64,000 bases of DNA from Plicaturopsis crispa FD-325 SS-3. Taxonomy: Eukaryota; Basidiomycota; Agaricomycetes; Amylocorticiales; Amylocorticiaceae. A program made the position numbers and the translations under genes. Below, piece after piece: positions 11,812 through 24,354 of this stretch; within the stretch, counting starts at the first letter, position 1, and each line of letters opens with the position of its first letter. The DNA lies in assembly GCA_000827205.1 (NCBI GenBank), contig KN832556.1:661436-725435 (forward strand), given 5' to 3'. Under the pieces are notes generated by a model. The model was not told the origin of the DNA. It worked only from the letters and a program-made list of their open reading frames with translations, and searched no databases.

Positions 11812-14800
11812 CTAGAAAACGAGGCGAACGAGCATCGCCCACCGAGTAAAGACCGTTGTGAGCATGCCGATTGAAACAGGTGCCCCTTGTTCAGCAGTAA
11901 ATGCTATAGGAAGATCCACAGACAGCACCAGAGCAGGTGACTGGAATAGGAAGTCAGTTTTCTTCGCCACATCGCCGTCGTAGCATACTTCAGTATACAT
12001 GCAGTTTGTTGAGGGCAGCTGAGCGTTCGTGGGTATTGAAACGTGCTGCACAAGGTGATGCGAAATGTTGAAAAAATAAAATTTATCCGGTTACAGACTA
12101 ACCGCCTCAAGACCGAGCGGCAACATATCTGGGTCTTTCAACGCGACTTTCTCCCATGCTGTTGTCTGAAGCTGGACAAACGGTGAGGATCAGGATGAAT
12201 TAAGCAGAGAAAGGCACTAACATGCTCAAGGGACTCGTTCCAAGGCAAAAGGTTCATGTGCTCGGGTATATTTCCATTGTTCTGTACAGGGTGTGGTTAG
12301 TTCAGGGATTGAGATACGAGTACGAGAACACGCACGATCGACTCTTCATCCAAGTCTCGGAAAGTCAACCTTAGGTCTAAAGGTAACTGGGAGGGAAGGA
12401 TGAGCGCATGCACGGCAGGTGCGAAAGGCCTCGAGGGTGCCAGATGCAAGGACATTGCCTAGGCTAATGTATTAGGAGCGTGAAATAGATATCAATGCAA
12501 GTGTTTGCGCACCATCGCAATTGATATGGCGAGCTTGATATTTTGCCGTTTGCCACGGGCATTAATGCCTACCAGTACAAAAAATTCCCATATGCAATCG
12601 AGAATGTACACGGAGTCCTGAAGGCCTGTCTGTCCTATGAGAGACGGGATAATTTGAACCTGTATGAATCGAATGCGTGTTAGATGAGCACACAGCTGGG
12701 TACTATAACACTTGCCGGTGCATTTGTGTCCTCGGCGTTGACACGCCAGACACGTGGGTCCACAGGAGTCGCGTCGCGTCGCCACTGCCAGTAGTCGGCC
12801 TTCGCGTAGTCCTCATCCCCGAGCATCATCCAAAACATCTCGTCATCATCACTTTCACCTTCGCTGAGTTCATTAATGGTGGCATCGCTGCCCGCTAGAG
12901 TGCGAGCGTAACGGAGGGCCGCAATTCTTTCGTGTGAAGTAGACCCGGAGCCATACCACACGTAGAATGTGTCCAATATAGATAGGCAATAAGCAAAGCC
13001 AGAGCAGAGGTTCTTGATATTCTGGACAACGAGGTTCTCGTTAACAACGAGGATAATTTTGTTGTAAAAATGCTCTTACAAGATCATGCTCGTCGATATA
13101 TATTAATCCGCATGCCGATCTGACTAGGTGCATGGCGGTGTTCTCTGAAGTCCAATGAGCCCGAGTGCCCTATCACATTACTTTTAATAACTTCACCGGC
13201 ATTGGATGCAAAAGCGCGCTTACCTGTCGAATAGCTAACTGGCCTCCAAGAACATAAACAAGTTCTGAAGGTTCCCTACGTTGATACACCATTTCCTATG
13301 ACTTTTGTGAGTTTGCATCACCGCAGTGAAAAGGCCTACACGCACGAGAGTCGTTCCATAACGTTTTGCCAATTCATGTAGCTTATGCTCTTCCCGTTCC
13401 CCGAGTTGGGACTGTCGACCTCGCCATCCCCAAACCTTTGAAGTGACTAGACCACTGGACTTTGACTTGCTACGATGCACGATGGCTAGTACTTCCGTCT
13501 CGTAGAAGACGTTAATGTCCTTTGCGATAGCGCTGAAGGTGTTGCCGACGATTGACATGACGTCCACAGATATATCTTGACTGTTTTCAGTCGGTACGAA
13601 AGGCGAAATCCGCGCTTCTAGGACGGTAGCAATGTCGACCTCTGGCAAAGGCTCGTCGACATGATCTACATATTGTCACAGTTGACATTAATATCGAAGT
13701 TCATGGTGTCCTGCGCAGGAGGGCGATGGACGCACCGAAATGTACCAAGTCACCGCTAGGAACGTCGGTCTTTGGAGCCGCCTCATCAGCTTTGGCATCT
13801 TGAGGTGCTAAAGCTTTTTCAAGGGATCCAATTAGGTCATCAGGCTTGAGCGGCTCATTCTGAGCGTGTTCAGTTTCAGTTAGAGTGGTAAGTCCTGCAG
13901 TGCGAGATAGTGTTGCAGCCGGCGAGGGCACGGGCGTGTTCTCTTCGCGCAGGGGAGGCAGGATGATAGACGAATACTTCTCATAACTGGACTTGCGTTT
14001 CTCAGCAGTCGGCGGCGTAACATTCCTATGTCGTGGAGTAAGAGAGGGTTTCGGGAGGGGTGTCGGGACGTCCACAGGAGGTTCCGGAGATTGCGACGGA
14101 GGGATGGAAGGCAACTCTCGTTGCTCTTGGAGAGCCTGAGCGATATCCATAACTGTCGCTCTCTTGCCCGTGCTTGGTATGCGCGCATGCCGGGTGGGCG
14201 TCGAAGGTGGCGAGGGGGATTTCTCCTCCGTTCTTGGGGGTATGTGTGGTACAGGGACAGATGCGGGAGGGGCTGTCACCACCTCAGGGCGTGGCTTAGC
14301 TGGGGACACTTGCGAGGGAATTGCAGCCTCCGAGACCGTCGACGTCATCCCAGGCAAGGCCCGTCGACCTACCATCCCTTTGGACTCCAGCTTGTGCGTC
14401 GACATCCCATTTGTAGGTCCAGCGGACGGCCCTGAAGAGATATGTTTGACCCCGATGATAGTTTTCTCTTGTAACCACCTATCGACAACACGGCTCGACG
14501 GTGAACGATCGAGAGTCGGAGGTGATACGCTTTGTGGAGCAGGCGCGGAGGCCTGTGGAGGGACGGAAGGCTTGTCGTCTGTTACGATAATCTGGGGACT
14601 CGGGACAGCTTCAGTGGCGGCGCCGGTGCCAGGTGTCGGAAGTTCTTTGGTGATTTCATAGGAGGACAACGGACTAGGATGCTGAGGTGCATGGTTCTGA
14701 GTGTTGGTCGACCCGGACGTGGTCGTCTGCGAAGGATCCCTAGGTTTCCGTGGCTTTGGCTTGCGTGCCCTGTCTTTCGTTGGCTGTGGCCGATGAGATT

Positions 14801-16727
14801 TTGCGGCAGATATTAAGGATTATGTTGCAAGTGATTACAGTAAAACCAAGAAAGAGAGTAACTGATTAACTAAAGTTCCAGCGCTCATGATATCACCAGA
14901 AAGGACGCACATGACTCAGAGGCGTACGGGACGGCGACGAGAGCACTGAAGTCCTCGCACCACCTCTCTCCAATTTGTCCCCAGCGCTTCCACTGACACT
15001 AGCGGCGGAGCTTGACCACGTGCCAAGCTCGTCGACGTCGTCCGCATGCGAGGGCGGCGGCGGGGATGCAGGTAACGACTCTTCGCCAGTCTTCATGGGC
15101 TTGATATACGAAATCATTGTCGACGATGAACCTATCCCGGCTTCGTCGGCCTGATGCATACGCTCGGGGATGCTCTTCTTCCGCTTCGGAGGGGCATGGC
15201 CATTTGACGGCGAGGTGTTCTCGGATTGAGACAGGGATGGCGAGGATGCTACACTTTTCAAGGACCGGCGGATGTCATGCGACGGGGTGGGGGCTGAGCC
15301 GCTCATGCCATTGTCAGAAGACGCATCGACAGTCTTTGTCTTACGTATCGGGATAGGTTTTGGAGAAGTTGGCGGAGAAACAGAATGAGTCGACGCTGCA
15401 CCAGGCCATCGATCTAGTATGGATTTTCGCCTCTCCCCGGGAACGCGTGCCCTTTCCGGACTCGAAGAGCCTGTGTTGGTAGACTCTAGCTGACTGCTCG
15501 CCTTGACCATGTTCTGTACAAAGCCGCGGCCCTGTAGCCTGCTAATGCTAGGCGTCGGGTCTTTTGGAGCTGCGGCCCGTAAAAAGGCTGGAGATGGGGT
15601 TTTAGAGGCTGAGATCTGAGGAGCTGTAGGAGAGGATTTAGGTTCATAGCGGATGGGCCGCGCAAGGGAAGGCGTGGTAACGGATCGCATGGATGGGGAG
15701 GATGGAGGTGGAGAAACAGGTCGCTGACGCGGAGTATATGGCCGTGACGTTGGGGGCGGAGGCGAGGACGGTGATTTGTGTGTACCAACATACGGTTGCC
15801 GAGTTTCGATAGGTGTCTTTGGGCGTGTCTCTGCAGGACGGACCTCCACTTTCGGGGTTGTACTTCGAAGGGGAAATATCCCTGTTGGCGTGCTAATAGT
15901 CCGTTCGCGGATACCAGGAGCGCTTCCCGTTCGCTGGGGGGTCACGACAGAATGCCTCTCCTCAAGCTTTTCCACATACCGACGCGCTACTCCAGGCGTA
16001 CTCGTTCTCCGTTCGCGGTCAGCAAAGTCGCGAACGACGGGAGACTTTGGGCCTTGCGCCACATCGTGTCCGCCTGCACCATGGAGGGTCTGGGGCTTGG
16101 ATGCCATACCAGGCATCGCAACACCGCCACGACCAAAAATCGGATGTGGCGCAGACGCTTGTGTACGCTGCTCAAATTGAGTGGGGTCGTGTGCGTCCTG
16201 CTGGGGTGCATGCTTTTTTAACCTCGGGGCATTGCCCCGACCACCCATAAACGCTGCGAGGGAGATGGCCTCTGGTTTCGTGGGTGGCTCGGGAGGCTGT
16301 GATATTGTACGCTGGATGATTGTGGGTTCCGGAGAATGAGTAGGAACGCTGCTGCCCGTGAGCTTGTGGAGCGCATCGGCCTGACTTTGCTGCCTGTCTA
16401 CGACGGGTCTCAGATCATCTACGACTGGGTCCTCGCGCAGAGCCTTGGCATATTCTGGGTTGCTGGCTGCGCAGTGTTATTATGTTGTAAAATCACTGAA
16501 CAGGTGGTGGGGCACTCACACAAATCCATGCTCTTGCCTCCTCCGGTTCGCCGCCGCGACATACGCGCCATTCGTGACGCGGCGATCTCTTCCTCTAGCC
16601 GTCTCTGCTCCGCTTCCTCGTCTGCATCGACCTGTCGTTGCAAGGCCTTGATCTTGGATGTCCATTCTGCGAGACCAGTCTCCGGCTTCGGCAGATCGAA
16701 CGAGGTCGGTGAACGCGGGTACTCCAT
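11812..16727 (-). CDS. DUF4045/gelsolin-repeat actin-binding protein
   Basis: The ATG at 16727 opens MEYPRSPTSFDLPKPETG, followed by TEWTSKIKALQRQVDADEE-type sequence (here AEWTSKIKALQRQ) and RRRTGGGKSMDL, the fungal DUF4045 start. A long disordered Ser/Pro/Thr-rich region covers about 16.4-13.7 kb. The C-terminal third has degenerate gelsolin repeats: FYETEVLAIVHRSKSKSSGL, SKVWGWRGRQ, LVYVLGGQLAIRQGTRAHW, NLVVQNIKNLCSGFAYCL and FYVWYGSGSTSHERIAALRY, then MFWMMLGDEDYAKADYW. Proteins with this architecture are annotated as fragmin/villin-like and are expected to bind actin; that role is inferred. The last exon is uncertain: reading straight on gives a stop at 12091, while splicing to HVSIPTNAQLP gives the stop at 12. 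kb-left position 11812 used here. About ten short introns are required. Confidence 0.78.
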
Positions 16728-17826
16728 TAGAAAACGCGATTGTTAGTGATACAAGCAGGTTAGTAATGTGTCGCCACAGAGTCCAGGCAGTTTCCCGTCG
16801 CCAGTTCGGCCTCTAGGCGGCTGCGAGGCGTATAGTTTGTAGCTGGATTGTGGCAGGTTGCAGCAGGGCCTTCGGTGCAGCCGTCAAGGCGCTCTTACTT
16901 GGCCACGAATGCGGCAGTAGCCCCTGTCGTGCATCTTTCTCCGCGACGTTCACTTGCTGTTTCCTTTCTCCACAGTTTCTTGCATGATTTTGTCTTTAGG
17001 ACCGTTACAATTCCCTGTGTCCAAGACTGTTTGCTCTGAATACCCCCCAAGATGGCCCCCCTAGGCAGAGTGGAGCACCAACGCGCCCGAACATCTGTCA
17101 GGCGCACTGTGGACGCTCATGCAGAGTCGCCGCTTGGTCGCCGCGTCCACTCGGGTCTCGAACAAAGGAAATATTCACGGAGCCGCTGCGGGTGCGCCCT
17201 TTTGCCCTGAGCGCATCCATTGGCTGCCCTCTTAGGCTTCAGAGACAAGGCTCCGACGTCGACGTCAAAGCGCGATATCATATACCGGGAACGACTTGTG
17301 TTCGGCGAAATTCAGTCATTGTCGGTCGCCGCTCACTATCGCGCTCTTGGGGCCAGTTGACGTTACTCTGAGCGACCGTCAGGTCCTAGACATGCCGTCG
17401 CGACTGCCCTGCTCATTTCCCCAGGCCTCAGGCGGGCTCTCACTCGCCGACAACGGAATACATCAATTGTCTCAAACGTACCTCAAGGCGCGCCGGAATC
17501 CCTGCAAAAATTTTGCGTTGCGACGGCTAAACTCATGGTTACCCCCGAATAAAGCTACCGTCCACCTTTGGCATAACATGTGGCCCTGTCTCCACAGGTC
17601 GCCGCCCTGGAATGGCTAGGGTCCATTGTTCTTCGGGCCACTTCTGAGCGGATATTAATGCACATTGTTCGACCCCTTCTCCCCCACGTGATTCGGGCCA
17701 CCCTCCAGTGGCACACTATAAAGGCGCGGGCGGAAGGGCCCAAGTGTCCCTCAGAAACAGAAACAGAAACTCCCCTCAAGACTTTCCTCAAGACACCCGC
17801 TCATATCTACGACGTTCCCCACCGTC
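16728..17826. other. Divergent promoter region of the gelsolin and coiled-coil genes
   Basis: This is 1.1 kb without a credible coding frame. The 17296-17619 plus frame has no motif or splice partner. It contains a CACGTG E-box at about 17687 and a TATA box listed separately. Confidence 0.5.
17716..17722 (+). promoter_or_regulatory. TATA box of the coiled-coil gene
   Basis: TATAAAG lies about 110 bp before the ATG at 17827, with a pyrimidine-rich leader after it. Spacing and sequence fit a core promoter. No experimental start is known. Confidence 0.55.
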
Positions 17827-18996
17827 ATGTTCACATTCATCACTTCCCCTTTGATCAACGGCAAAAGGATCCACATCTCCCGACACATCTCTAACGCTGT
17901 GCGCGTCATTCGGAACCCTTGTCGCGCTAACGCCAAGAGGCTGCTCCTCGGTCGGGGTGGGTCTTTCAACTTGAAGTCTCAGAGAACGCAGAACCGTACC
18001 AGGGCCCAGCGTCCGCAAGCTGCTGAGCCCGTCGTCCCCCAACCACGCCGCGTCCATACGCACGCCCCACGGACTCTACAAGGCGAACGGCACCTTCGCA
18101 GGGAGAAGAAGTACTCCTTCTCCGAGCTCCTCGATCAGGCGCGCCGCCTCCCGCGCATCTACAAGATCAGCGACACGGAGAAGATCTTCCTGCGCGAGAT
18201 GGAGGCCCTCAACCGCCGTCGTGCCGACATGGACGCTTTTCAGAGGGAGCGCGACCGCGTCCAGGCCGTCTTCGCCCTCACTCCGGAAGAGCGCGAGAAC
18301 AACTGGCGGCAGATCCACATGGAGATGGCGGCCAGCAAGCAGAGCCGTCTCGAGAAGGAGCGCCAGGATGCCGAGAGGCAGCGTCGCGAACTCGACGCCC
18401 TACGCGAGGAGCAAGAGAGGCGCTACGCCGAGCGCATCCGCCGCGCAGAGGAGCAACGCCGCCGCGAGGAGTTCCAGCGCGAGCGCCAGAAGCAGGACGC
18501 GGAGGCCCGGGCCCGGATGCGCGCCAGGGAGGCCGCAGAACGCGAGGCCGCCAAGAAGGAACGCGCCGTGGCCGAGGAGGCGAGACGTCTTGCGCAACTG
18601 CGCGCGGCCCAGAAGCCCGCCCACGCCCACATCCTCAAGCTGTACGACGACAAGTGGAACGAGCTCAAGGCGCGCCCGGACCTGCGCGGGATCCACTTCT
18701 TCGAGCTCCCGTGGCCCATAGTGCAGGAGGGCGTGCCGAGCGCCGACGAGATCACGCGTGCGCGCATCGAGGAGTTCGTGTTCCACCCCGGCAGGGCGGG
18801 CTTCGCCGGCAAGACGCGCCGCGAGCGCGTACGCATGGAGCTTCTCAAGTGGCACCCGGACAAGTTCGAGGCGGTCATCCTGCCGAAGATGGAGGCGGCG
18901 GAGCGCGAGCGCACACGAGAGGCAGGAGGCCTTGTAGCCAGGATGCTGATGGATGTATTGAAGGATGAAGTCCAGAAGGAACGGGGCGGTCTTTAA
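17827..18996 (+). CDS. Coiled-coil protein with a C-terminal WHPDKF (NFKBIL1/J-like) motif
   Basis: A single exon of 389 codons begins at the ATG at 17827. Residues 1-60 are basic and could be a mitochondrial or nuclear targeting region. Residues about 130-260 are a long charged coiled coil rich in Arg, Glu and Ala (RQRRELDALREEQERRYAER and similar). The last 100 residues carry FFELPWPI, RARIEEFVFHP, then ELLKWHPDKFEAVILPKM and a helical tail. The C-terminal block resembles the end of NFKBIL1-like proteins, where a WHPD motif recalls a degenerate J domain. In that family nuclear and splicing-linked roles have been proposed; here the function is unknown. It is the only long intronless gene in the window and is strikingly GC-rich, with nearly all third positions G or C. 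Confidence 0.82.
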   Translation: MFTFITSPLINGKRIHISRHISNAVRVIRNPCRANAKRLLLGRGGSFNLKSQRTQNRTRAQRPQAAEPVVPQPRRVHTHAPRTLQGERHLRREKKYSFSELLDQARRLPRIYKISDTEKIFLREMEALNRRRADMDAFQRERDRVQAVFALTPEERENNWRQIHMEMAASKQSRLEKERQDAERQRRELDALREEQERRYAERIRRAEEQRRREEFQRERQKQDAEARARMRAREAAEREAAKKERAVAEEARRLAQLRAAQKPAHAHILKLYDDKWNELKARPDLRGIHFFELPWPIVQEGVPSADEITRARIEEFVFHPGRAGFAGKTRRERVRMELLKWHPDKFEAVILPKMEAAERERTREAGGLVARMLMDVLKDEVQKERGGL

Positions 18997-20013
18997 GCGC
19001 CCAAGCTCTCATTTACCTATGTGATTCTATGCATTATGTTCTCTATGCTCGACTGATATATATGCCATTATGCGAAACAGTTCTGCAGCGACCGACGCCG
19101 TCACGAAAGGTGTGAGGTTTATTGAAACTGTAGAATATGAGATTATCTATCGCGTTTGTATCCTGTATACGGAGCAGCTGATTCTCGCAATATCGGACTA
19201 GGACCAGGCAGCTTAGTGCAGGTCCGACCGTCGTTACTTCGCGGCATGGTTTTTCAGGGGACGCAGTTGGACAACGAGACTCTGTATTAGTGGACGTCGG
19301 CAAGGAACGCGGGAGAACGGGAGGGTATGATGAGAGATAGTGAGTGTATCCGGCAGCGGGGTCGCCACAATACAAGTGGCGGTTATGTCTAGAGGTCTGA
19401 GAGCATAGAGAGGATCTCGTCCGTGCGCGCCAAGCACGTTTGTATTTCCCTCGAGCATGAAGCCCGACACCGCCTTCTGGCTAATAACCTAGCATAGCTG
19501 GGAACCGTTGGAATATTCCACAGCATTAATACAATCACGGATGAGATGAAGTACACTCACCCCGCAGCACAGAGACGCCTAGAGATGACCGAGCTGGTCT
19601 CTCTGACTCTTGGCTGGCATTTCGCCCGGGCGCCGAGCAATATTAGCACTGCCGGCGCCTGAGCGTCGCGTTTGGCGCGTTCATACTTCCTAGATCGAAA
19701 TTGTGAGTTATAGACAACATAGCATTATCCATTGTCGCGTGCTCCTTGTTATTATTTGAGAGGCAAGGATCGCGTTGCAGTGAACAGGCAAAGACAAGAA
19801 AAGTCACAACAAATGCCGCGAACTTGGCGATCCTAAAATGGACGCACAGCAGTGCACAGCCACCGGTCTCACGAGACATCTTGGCCCCGCAAAACAGCCG
19901 CCCAGCTGACCGTTTCCTTCTCCTTTCCTTCCGCATTTTCTTGATATAAAACAGCTGCTAGCCAGCTTTCCTCTCTCTCTCACATATCCTACTCAACACC
20001 ACGGTACGACAAT
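18997..20013. other. Intergenic region upstream of the GPI-anchored protein gene
   Basis: This is 1 kb with no supported gene. Small minus-strand frames (19043-19375, 19643-19936) lack motifs. A TATA-like GATATAAAAC at about 19943-19952 lies 62-71 bp before the ATG at 20014 and is followed by a CT-rich leader ending in TCTCTCTCTC. That pattern is usual for a well-expressed fungal gene. Confidence 0.5.
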
Positions 20014-20985
20014 AATGCGCACTTCTGTCTTTGCTGCTGTCCTCGGAGCTGGTCTCGTTTCGGCGCAAACGTGCGTAATTTACAGACTTCATATCTTGTC
20101 TGAGACTGACTTTCTCTCAGGCTGTCGTCGGGATGCCAGCAGACGCTCGCAGAGATCGCTGCATCGTCCGAGTACGATTGCCTGAACGCAGGAGCCCTCG
20201 CGTCGCTCGCAATCGGCGGTAGCAACACATCTGTTGTCGACCCCATCAACAACTGGCTATCGGGTCTCTGCTCGCAAGCGGCTTGCAGCAACGACACGAT
20301 CTCGAACGCAGTGTCCAACGTCACCTCGGGCTGCAGCTCCGACCTCAGCAACGCCGGTTTCTCCCTCCCCTCCGACGCCCTGAGCTCCGTCATCGGCATC
20401 GTGCAGCAGGTGTACCCGGTCGCGAGGCAGGCGCTGTGCTTGAAGGAGTACGTTTTAATTATAACTGCACCGTGTGAACGGACCGACCGAGTGACTGACT
20501 CTATTCTCAGCACGTCCGCGAGCACGAACTGCATTACCCAGACGCTCACGAATATCCAGAACACGTACGGCCCGCTCACGATCTCCAGCATCCCCAGCGT
20601 GGCCAGCACACTCGCAGGCTCGCTGTCGGCGCTGCCCGCGAACATTACGTGCACGGACTGCAACAAGCAGATCCTCAACATCGCAAACACCGCGTACCCG
20701 GACGTTATGAAGGGTATCATGGGCGAGGCGTCGCAGCTGTGCGGCGCCGACTTTACTAGTGCGTTTCCGTCCGCTGCTGTCGCCGCAGTACTAGGGAGCT
20801 AATCACATGATTATTCAGACGGTGCGGCGGCGACCGACATCCAGGAGACGGCGAGCAATGCGACAGCGAGCAGCAGCTCCAAGTCTACCAGCGCGGCGTT
20901 CCCGTTGGCGTCGCTGGGCAAGGCAGGAGGCGCGGCGCTCTCGGGCCTCCTCGCCGTGTCCGTGGCGTTTGCTTTCATGGCTTGA
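20014..20985 (+). CDS. Small secreted Cys-containing protein, probably GPI-anchored
   Basis: Four exons (20014-20070, 20121-20447, 20511-20758, 20819-20985) give about 266 residues. The N-terminus MRTSVFAAVLGAGLVSAQT is a signal peptide. The body has spaced cysteines (SGCQQTLAEI, EYDCLNAG, LCSQAACSN, TSGCSSDL, TNCITQTL, ITCTDCNKQI, SQLCGADF) and several NxS/T glycosylation sites. A Ser/Thr/Ala-rich stalk is followed by a hydrophobic end (ALSGLLAVSVAFAFMA), the pattern of a GPI signal. Such proteins are common in Basidiomycota and sit on the plasma membrane or in the wall. I do not recognise a characterised function. The TATA box and CT-rich leader suggest strong expression. Confidence 0.83.
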
Positions 20986-21384
20986 GGCGTCTTTTGCTTT
21001 TTCATTTGCTTTCTCTGGACTTTGCGGCTGGTGTAACTTATCCAGGATGTTATGGACTGGGACTCTATCGTGTTTTGGACAGTTGTACTGATATACAAAT
21101 GCTAATTGTCTTTGGCGATTATGTGGTCTTCACTGAAAACAAAAACAACGCAAGGGCGGCGGCTGCGTTCAGGGTGGAAGGTGCAATCGGAATGTGTGGC
21201 GACACCTGGCGGAAGCTGCGAATCAAGAAGCTCTTGAACGCTGCAAAGGCCGACGTGACACAAACAAAAGTGATATCGATTGCGGTACCGACAGCGAATA
21301 AATTATGCACAACAAGTACTGCAAGGTGGAAAGCGAATGAAGATAAACCAAAAGAGAGAAAATGGCCTGTTCGTGACCCGTGGG
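20986..21384. other. Convergent 3' spacer
   Basis: This is 399 bp between the stops of the GPI-anchored protein gene and HDA1. No gene, repeat or RNA is recognised. Confidence 0.4.
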
Positions 21385-24354
21385 TCAGGAAGGAACGCGT
21401 TGCGGAGCTTCCCCTTGCTCGATATTCAGCCCGTTCATGCGTGACGTTGTGCTCTGCATGGCTTTATCGGGGCCGTGCAGGGCAAGTCTCACAAAGTTGC
21501 GAATGTCTGGCAGCGCATCCATGACGAGCTTGACAGACCTCGGTTGATCTGCAAGATAGGCAACGCCCATTAGGTCAATGCGACTCGGTGAGTCGTAAAA
21601 GGAGCCTACCGAGTGCTGCTACTTTCCCGTGCCGTTTTGTAAGCCTCGCATGATCGAGGTTGGCGGAGTGATTTGTCGGGATTACGAGGAAGGAATGCTG
21701 TACGTAGAGGCCACAATCAGCTAGGGACACGGTGGAGACGCGCAATATTGCATACCGCACGATACCACTGGCGTAGTTCTCCTACGTTTCGAGGGAGCGT
21801 CGGCGTTATCGTAGGCCCTATTACCTGCACAACGGCCTGCACGATTTGCATTACACTTGTGCCTGCGAAGAGCCAATACCGTCGGTAAGCAACCTTCGTC
21901 TATACTGGTGATAGTAAGGCACTTACTTCGTTGGCTAAGAAGTTCCATGAGAGGCTGACATCCGGGGCCATGACCTATCAGCACTACCTTCTTTGCATTG
22001 GAAAGCCTGACGAAGAATCAGGATGGCCAGTCAATGAAAAGATTGTGCAGTACGGACTGGATATAGTTGTCCCATAAATATGTGACAACTCCGCGCGCTA
22101 ACTCGTCAGGATTTCCTCGCTATGTGACACAGGGCGAACATCAGCAATTGAGGGGAGGCATATAAGCGGGGGATGAGACATACTGCTTCCCGTGTTGCAA
22201 ACGGCCGCGGGAAAAGATTCACGTCAAGCAACGAGTGTCCTTCCTCGGTTACCCACTCGATGAGTCTTTTGGAGAAATCAACCTGAATTCACCGGCGTTA
22301 ATGACTTTGGCCTGAAGGAAGGACCAAAGAGTTCGTACATGGTACGAGTGCTCCAATTCCACGTCGCACGTAGCTGAATTTGAGATCTCCACGCGAAGAT
22401 TTCCACTAGAGTATGTTGTCAGCATGCGAGTTACACCGCCGAAGACGAACGCACAATTCATGTACAAGCACGACCATCGTGCTCTTGTCCATAAGATCCG
22501 AGCTGGGACGAGAAGTAAGCGTCTCAAATGAATCTCGGCGCAGAAACTGACGTACCTGCACATTACCTGGGTCCCGAAGCGTTCCTCGATGGCAGCGTTT
22601 ACCAACGGTACTTGAAGCATGCCGTAGTTCTTGTAGAGATCATACTGTCGATGCGCCTTCAAGATCTCTGTAAAGGCATGATAGACAGTTTTACATTGGG
22701 AAAAACAGGATAGAAATTTACCCGGAATGGAGAAAGTAATCCGTTCTAGTTCTGTTGCAGGACAGACCAATATCAGTGACGATTTCCGAGGATCAAGGAC
22801 TCTGCACGGCATACCTTCTCGAGGCTCACATGCCTTGGGATCGACATTTTTCCAGTATTTACTTTGCTCGCGGGCAACCTGCCATATGGTCTCCGTTGCG
22901 ATCTCACCCGCTACCATGGGCTGCAATTCTGGCGGAGACTCGCCGAGAATCACACGCGTCACTGCCAGAGCTGATCTGGATATCGAGTCAAGATTGTAGC
23001 CACCCTATGGCACGAGGGCTTGAGCACAATTTGTGAGCTATCACGATGGGACGTACCTCGAGAGCGACGACAAGCTTTCCGCCGGCAAGCCCAGAAAGCA
23101 TGTGCGTCATGTGCGCATACCCAGTCGGTGTGACATGGCATTCGCCTAGTTCGTCCCCATCTGCTGCGTCGAAGCCAGCAGAGACTGCGTGCCATTTGTC
23201 AATGCCTGGAAAACCATGACATGCACTGAAACCTGCACCCACTAATGACTAGGTCTGGCGCGAATTCGAGTGCGATGGGCATCACAACTTTTTGAAACGC
23301 GAGGATATAGTCCGCGTCCGTCATGCCCTTGTCTGGCCATGGAATATTGACGGAGCTTTGCAAACAACAAAATGAGCAACCAAACCCCTCTTCAAATGTA
23401 GAAGGAAAGCCCTACTATCCAAGGCCAGGGCCTTCTCCGCAGGACTCCATGCTACCGAAGGGACCACATGGGTAGAAGTCGCCCTTTTCGTAACGATGGA
23501 TTGAGATATATAGTACAGATGGGTCGTCGTTGAAGGCACGTTGTGTTCCATTTCCTATTTTCATTGTGAGCAACCGGTTTATGGCATGTGTCTATCGTGT
23601 CTGACCGTGGTGAACATCCCTTGAAATCGCAATGAGCATCGTAACGGTCAAAAGACGACAGCAGACCTACCAGTCGAGGATAAGGACTTTGCGAACTTTC
23701 GTTATTGTTTGACAAACTTTAGTTGCAACGGCAACATTGTTGAAGAAACAAAAGCCCATGTGTTCGTTGGGTTCAGCGTGATGACCAGGCGGGCGCACAA
23801 TCGCGAATGATTTTTGCAGTTCACCCCGTGCGACCGCAAGAGTGGCCTCAATGACACCACCACAGCTAAGCTTTGCGGCCCTCGTTGTAGATTGCATAAC
23901 ATAGAGAGATAGATCGTTGTAATATGCTTCCGAGTCGATTATATTTTGCGTGGTCATGTCTATATACAGACCGATTAAATGAAAACTTTGCAAAAAAAAC
24001 GGGTAGACACTGACGTTGTATACTGTCGACTTTATCGGCGTGGTCCTCGCTGTGAACAAGGAGTACCTCCTCTCGGCGAGCAGGCCGGATTGGTATACGG
24101 CGCATCTTGGTGTACAAGCCTGCAGACTTGATCGCTTCCATGATACGACTAATGCGTTCAGGTTGCTCTGGGTGGCCTGTTAAGCACTCGTGTACCATCA
24201 TCTCGATCGAATACACGTATCCGACCGTGTAAGCGGGCGTCGCGCTCCATGGCTCGGAAGAGGCGCGCTGCACGGGCGACGGCGGACGCCGTGGCACCGA
24301 CGACGACGACGAAGGCTCTTCGTCGACGTCCATATTTGTGTCAGCACTGGCCAT
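21385..24354 (-). CDS. HDA1: Class II histone deacetylase, HDA1/Clr3 type, with C-terminal Arb2-like domain
   Basis: The ATG at 24354 ([15 protein letters not shown]) precedes a short acidic/Ser tail and the deacetylase domain: [20 protein letters not shown], then [20 protein letters not shown] with the catalytic His pair. Further on are LILDW before the HHGNGTQ region, [30 protein letters not shown]-type sequence, [14 protein letters not shown] (zinc ligand Asp) and LVVALEGGYN. The C-terminal part, including LIGHGPGC and a stop at 21385, fits the Arb2 domain of fungal Hda1/Clr3. These enzymes remove acetyl groups from histone H3/H2B tails in the nucleus and repress subtelomeric and heterochromatic genes. 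About eight short introns split the gene. All visible catalytic residues are present. Confidence 0.92.

Noticed and set aside
13880-16250. Long plus frames opposite the gelsolin gene's disordered region
   Set aside because: Low-complexity Ser/Pro coding on the minus strand leaves stop-poor mirror frames; no motifs on the plus strand.
17500-17525. CTGCAAAAATTTTGC, resembling part of the MITE interior
   Set aside because: The match is short and lacks GCCCGGATG and the inverted ends; chance similarity is likely.
17296-17619. Plus frame of 107 codons before the coiled-coil gene
   Set aside because: It lies in the promoter region with a TATA box after it, no motif and no homology pattern that I recognise.
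18400-18914. Long minus frames of 150-163 codons opposite the coiled-coil gene
   Set aside because: Mirror frames caused by strong G/C third-position bias of the true plus-strand gene.
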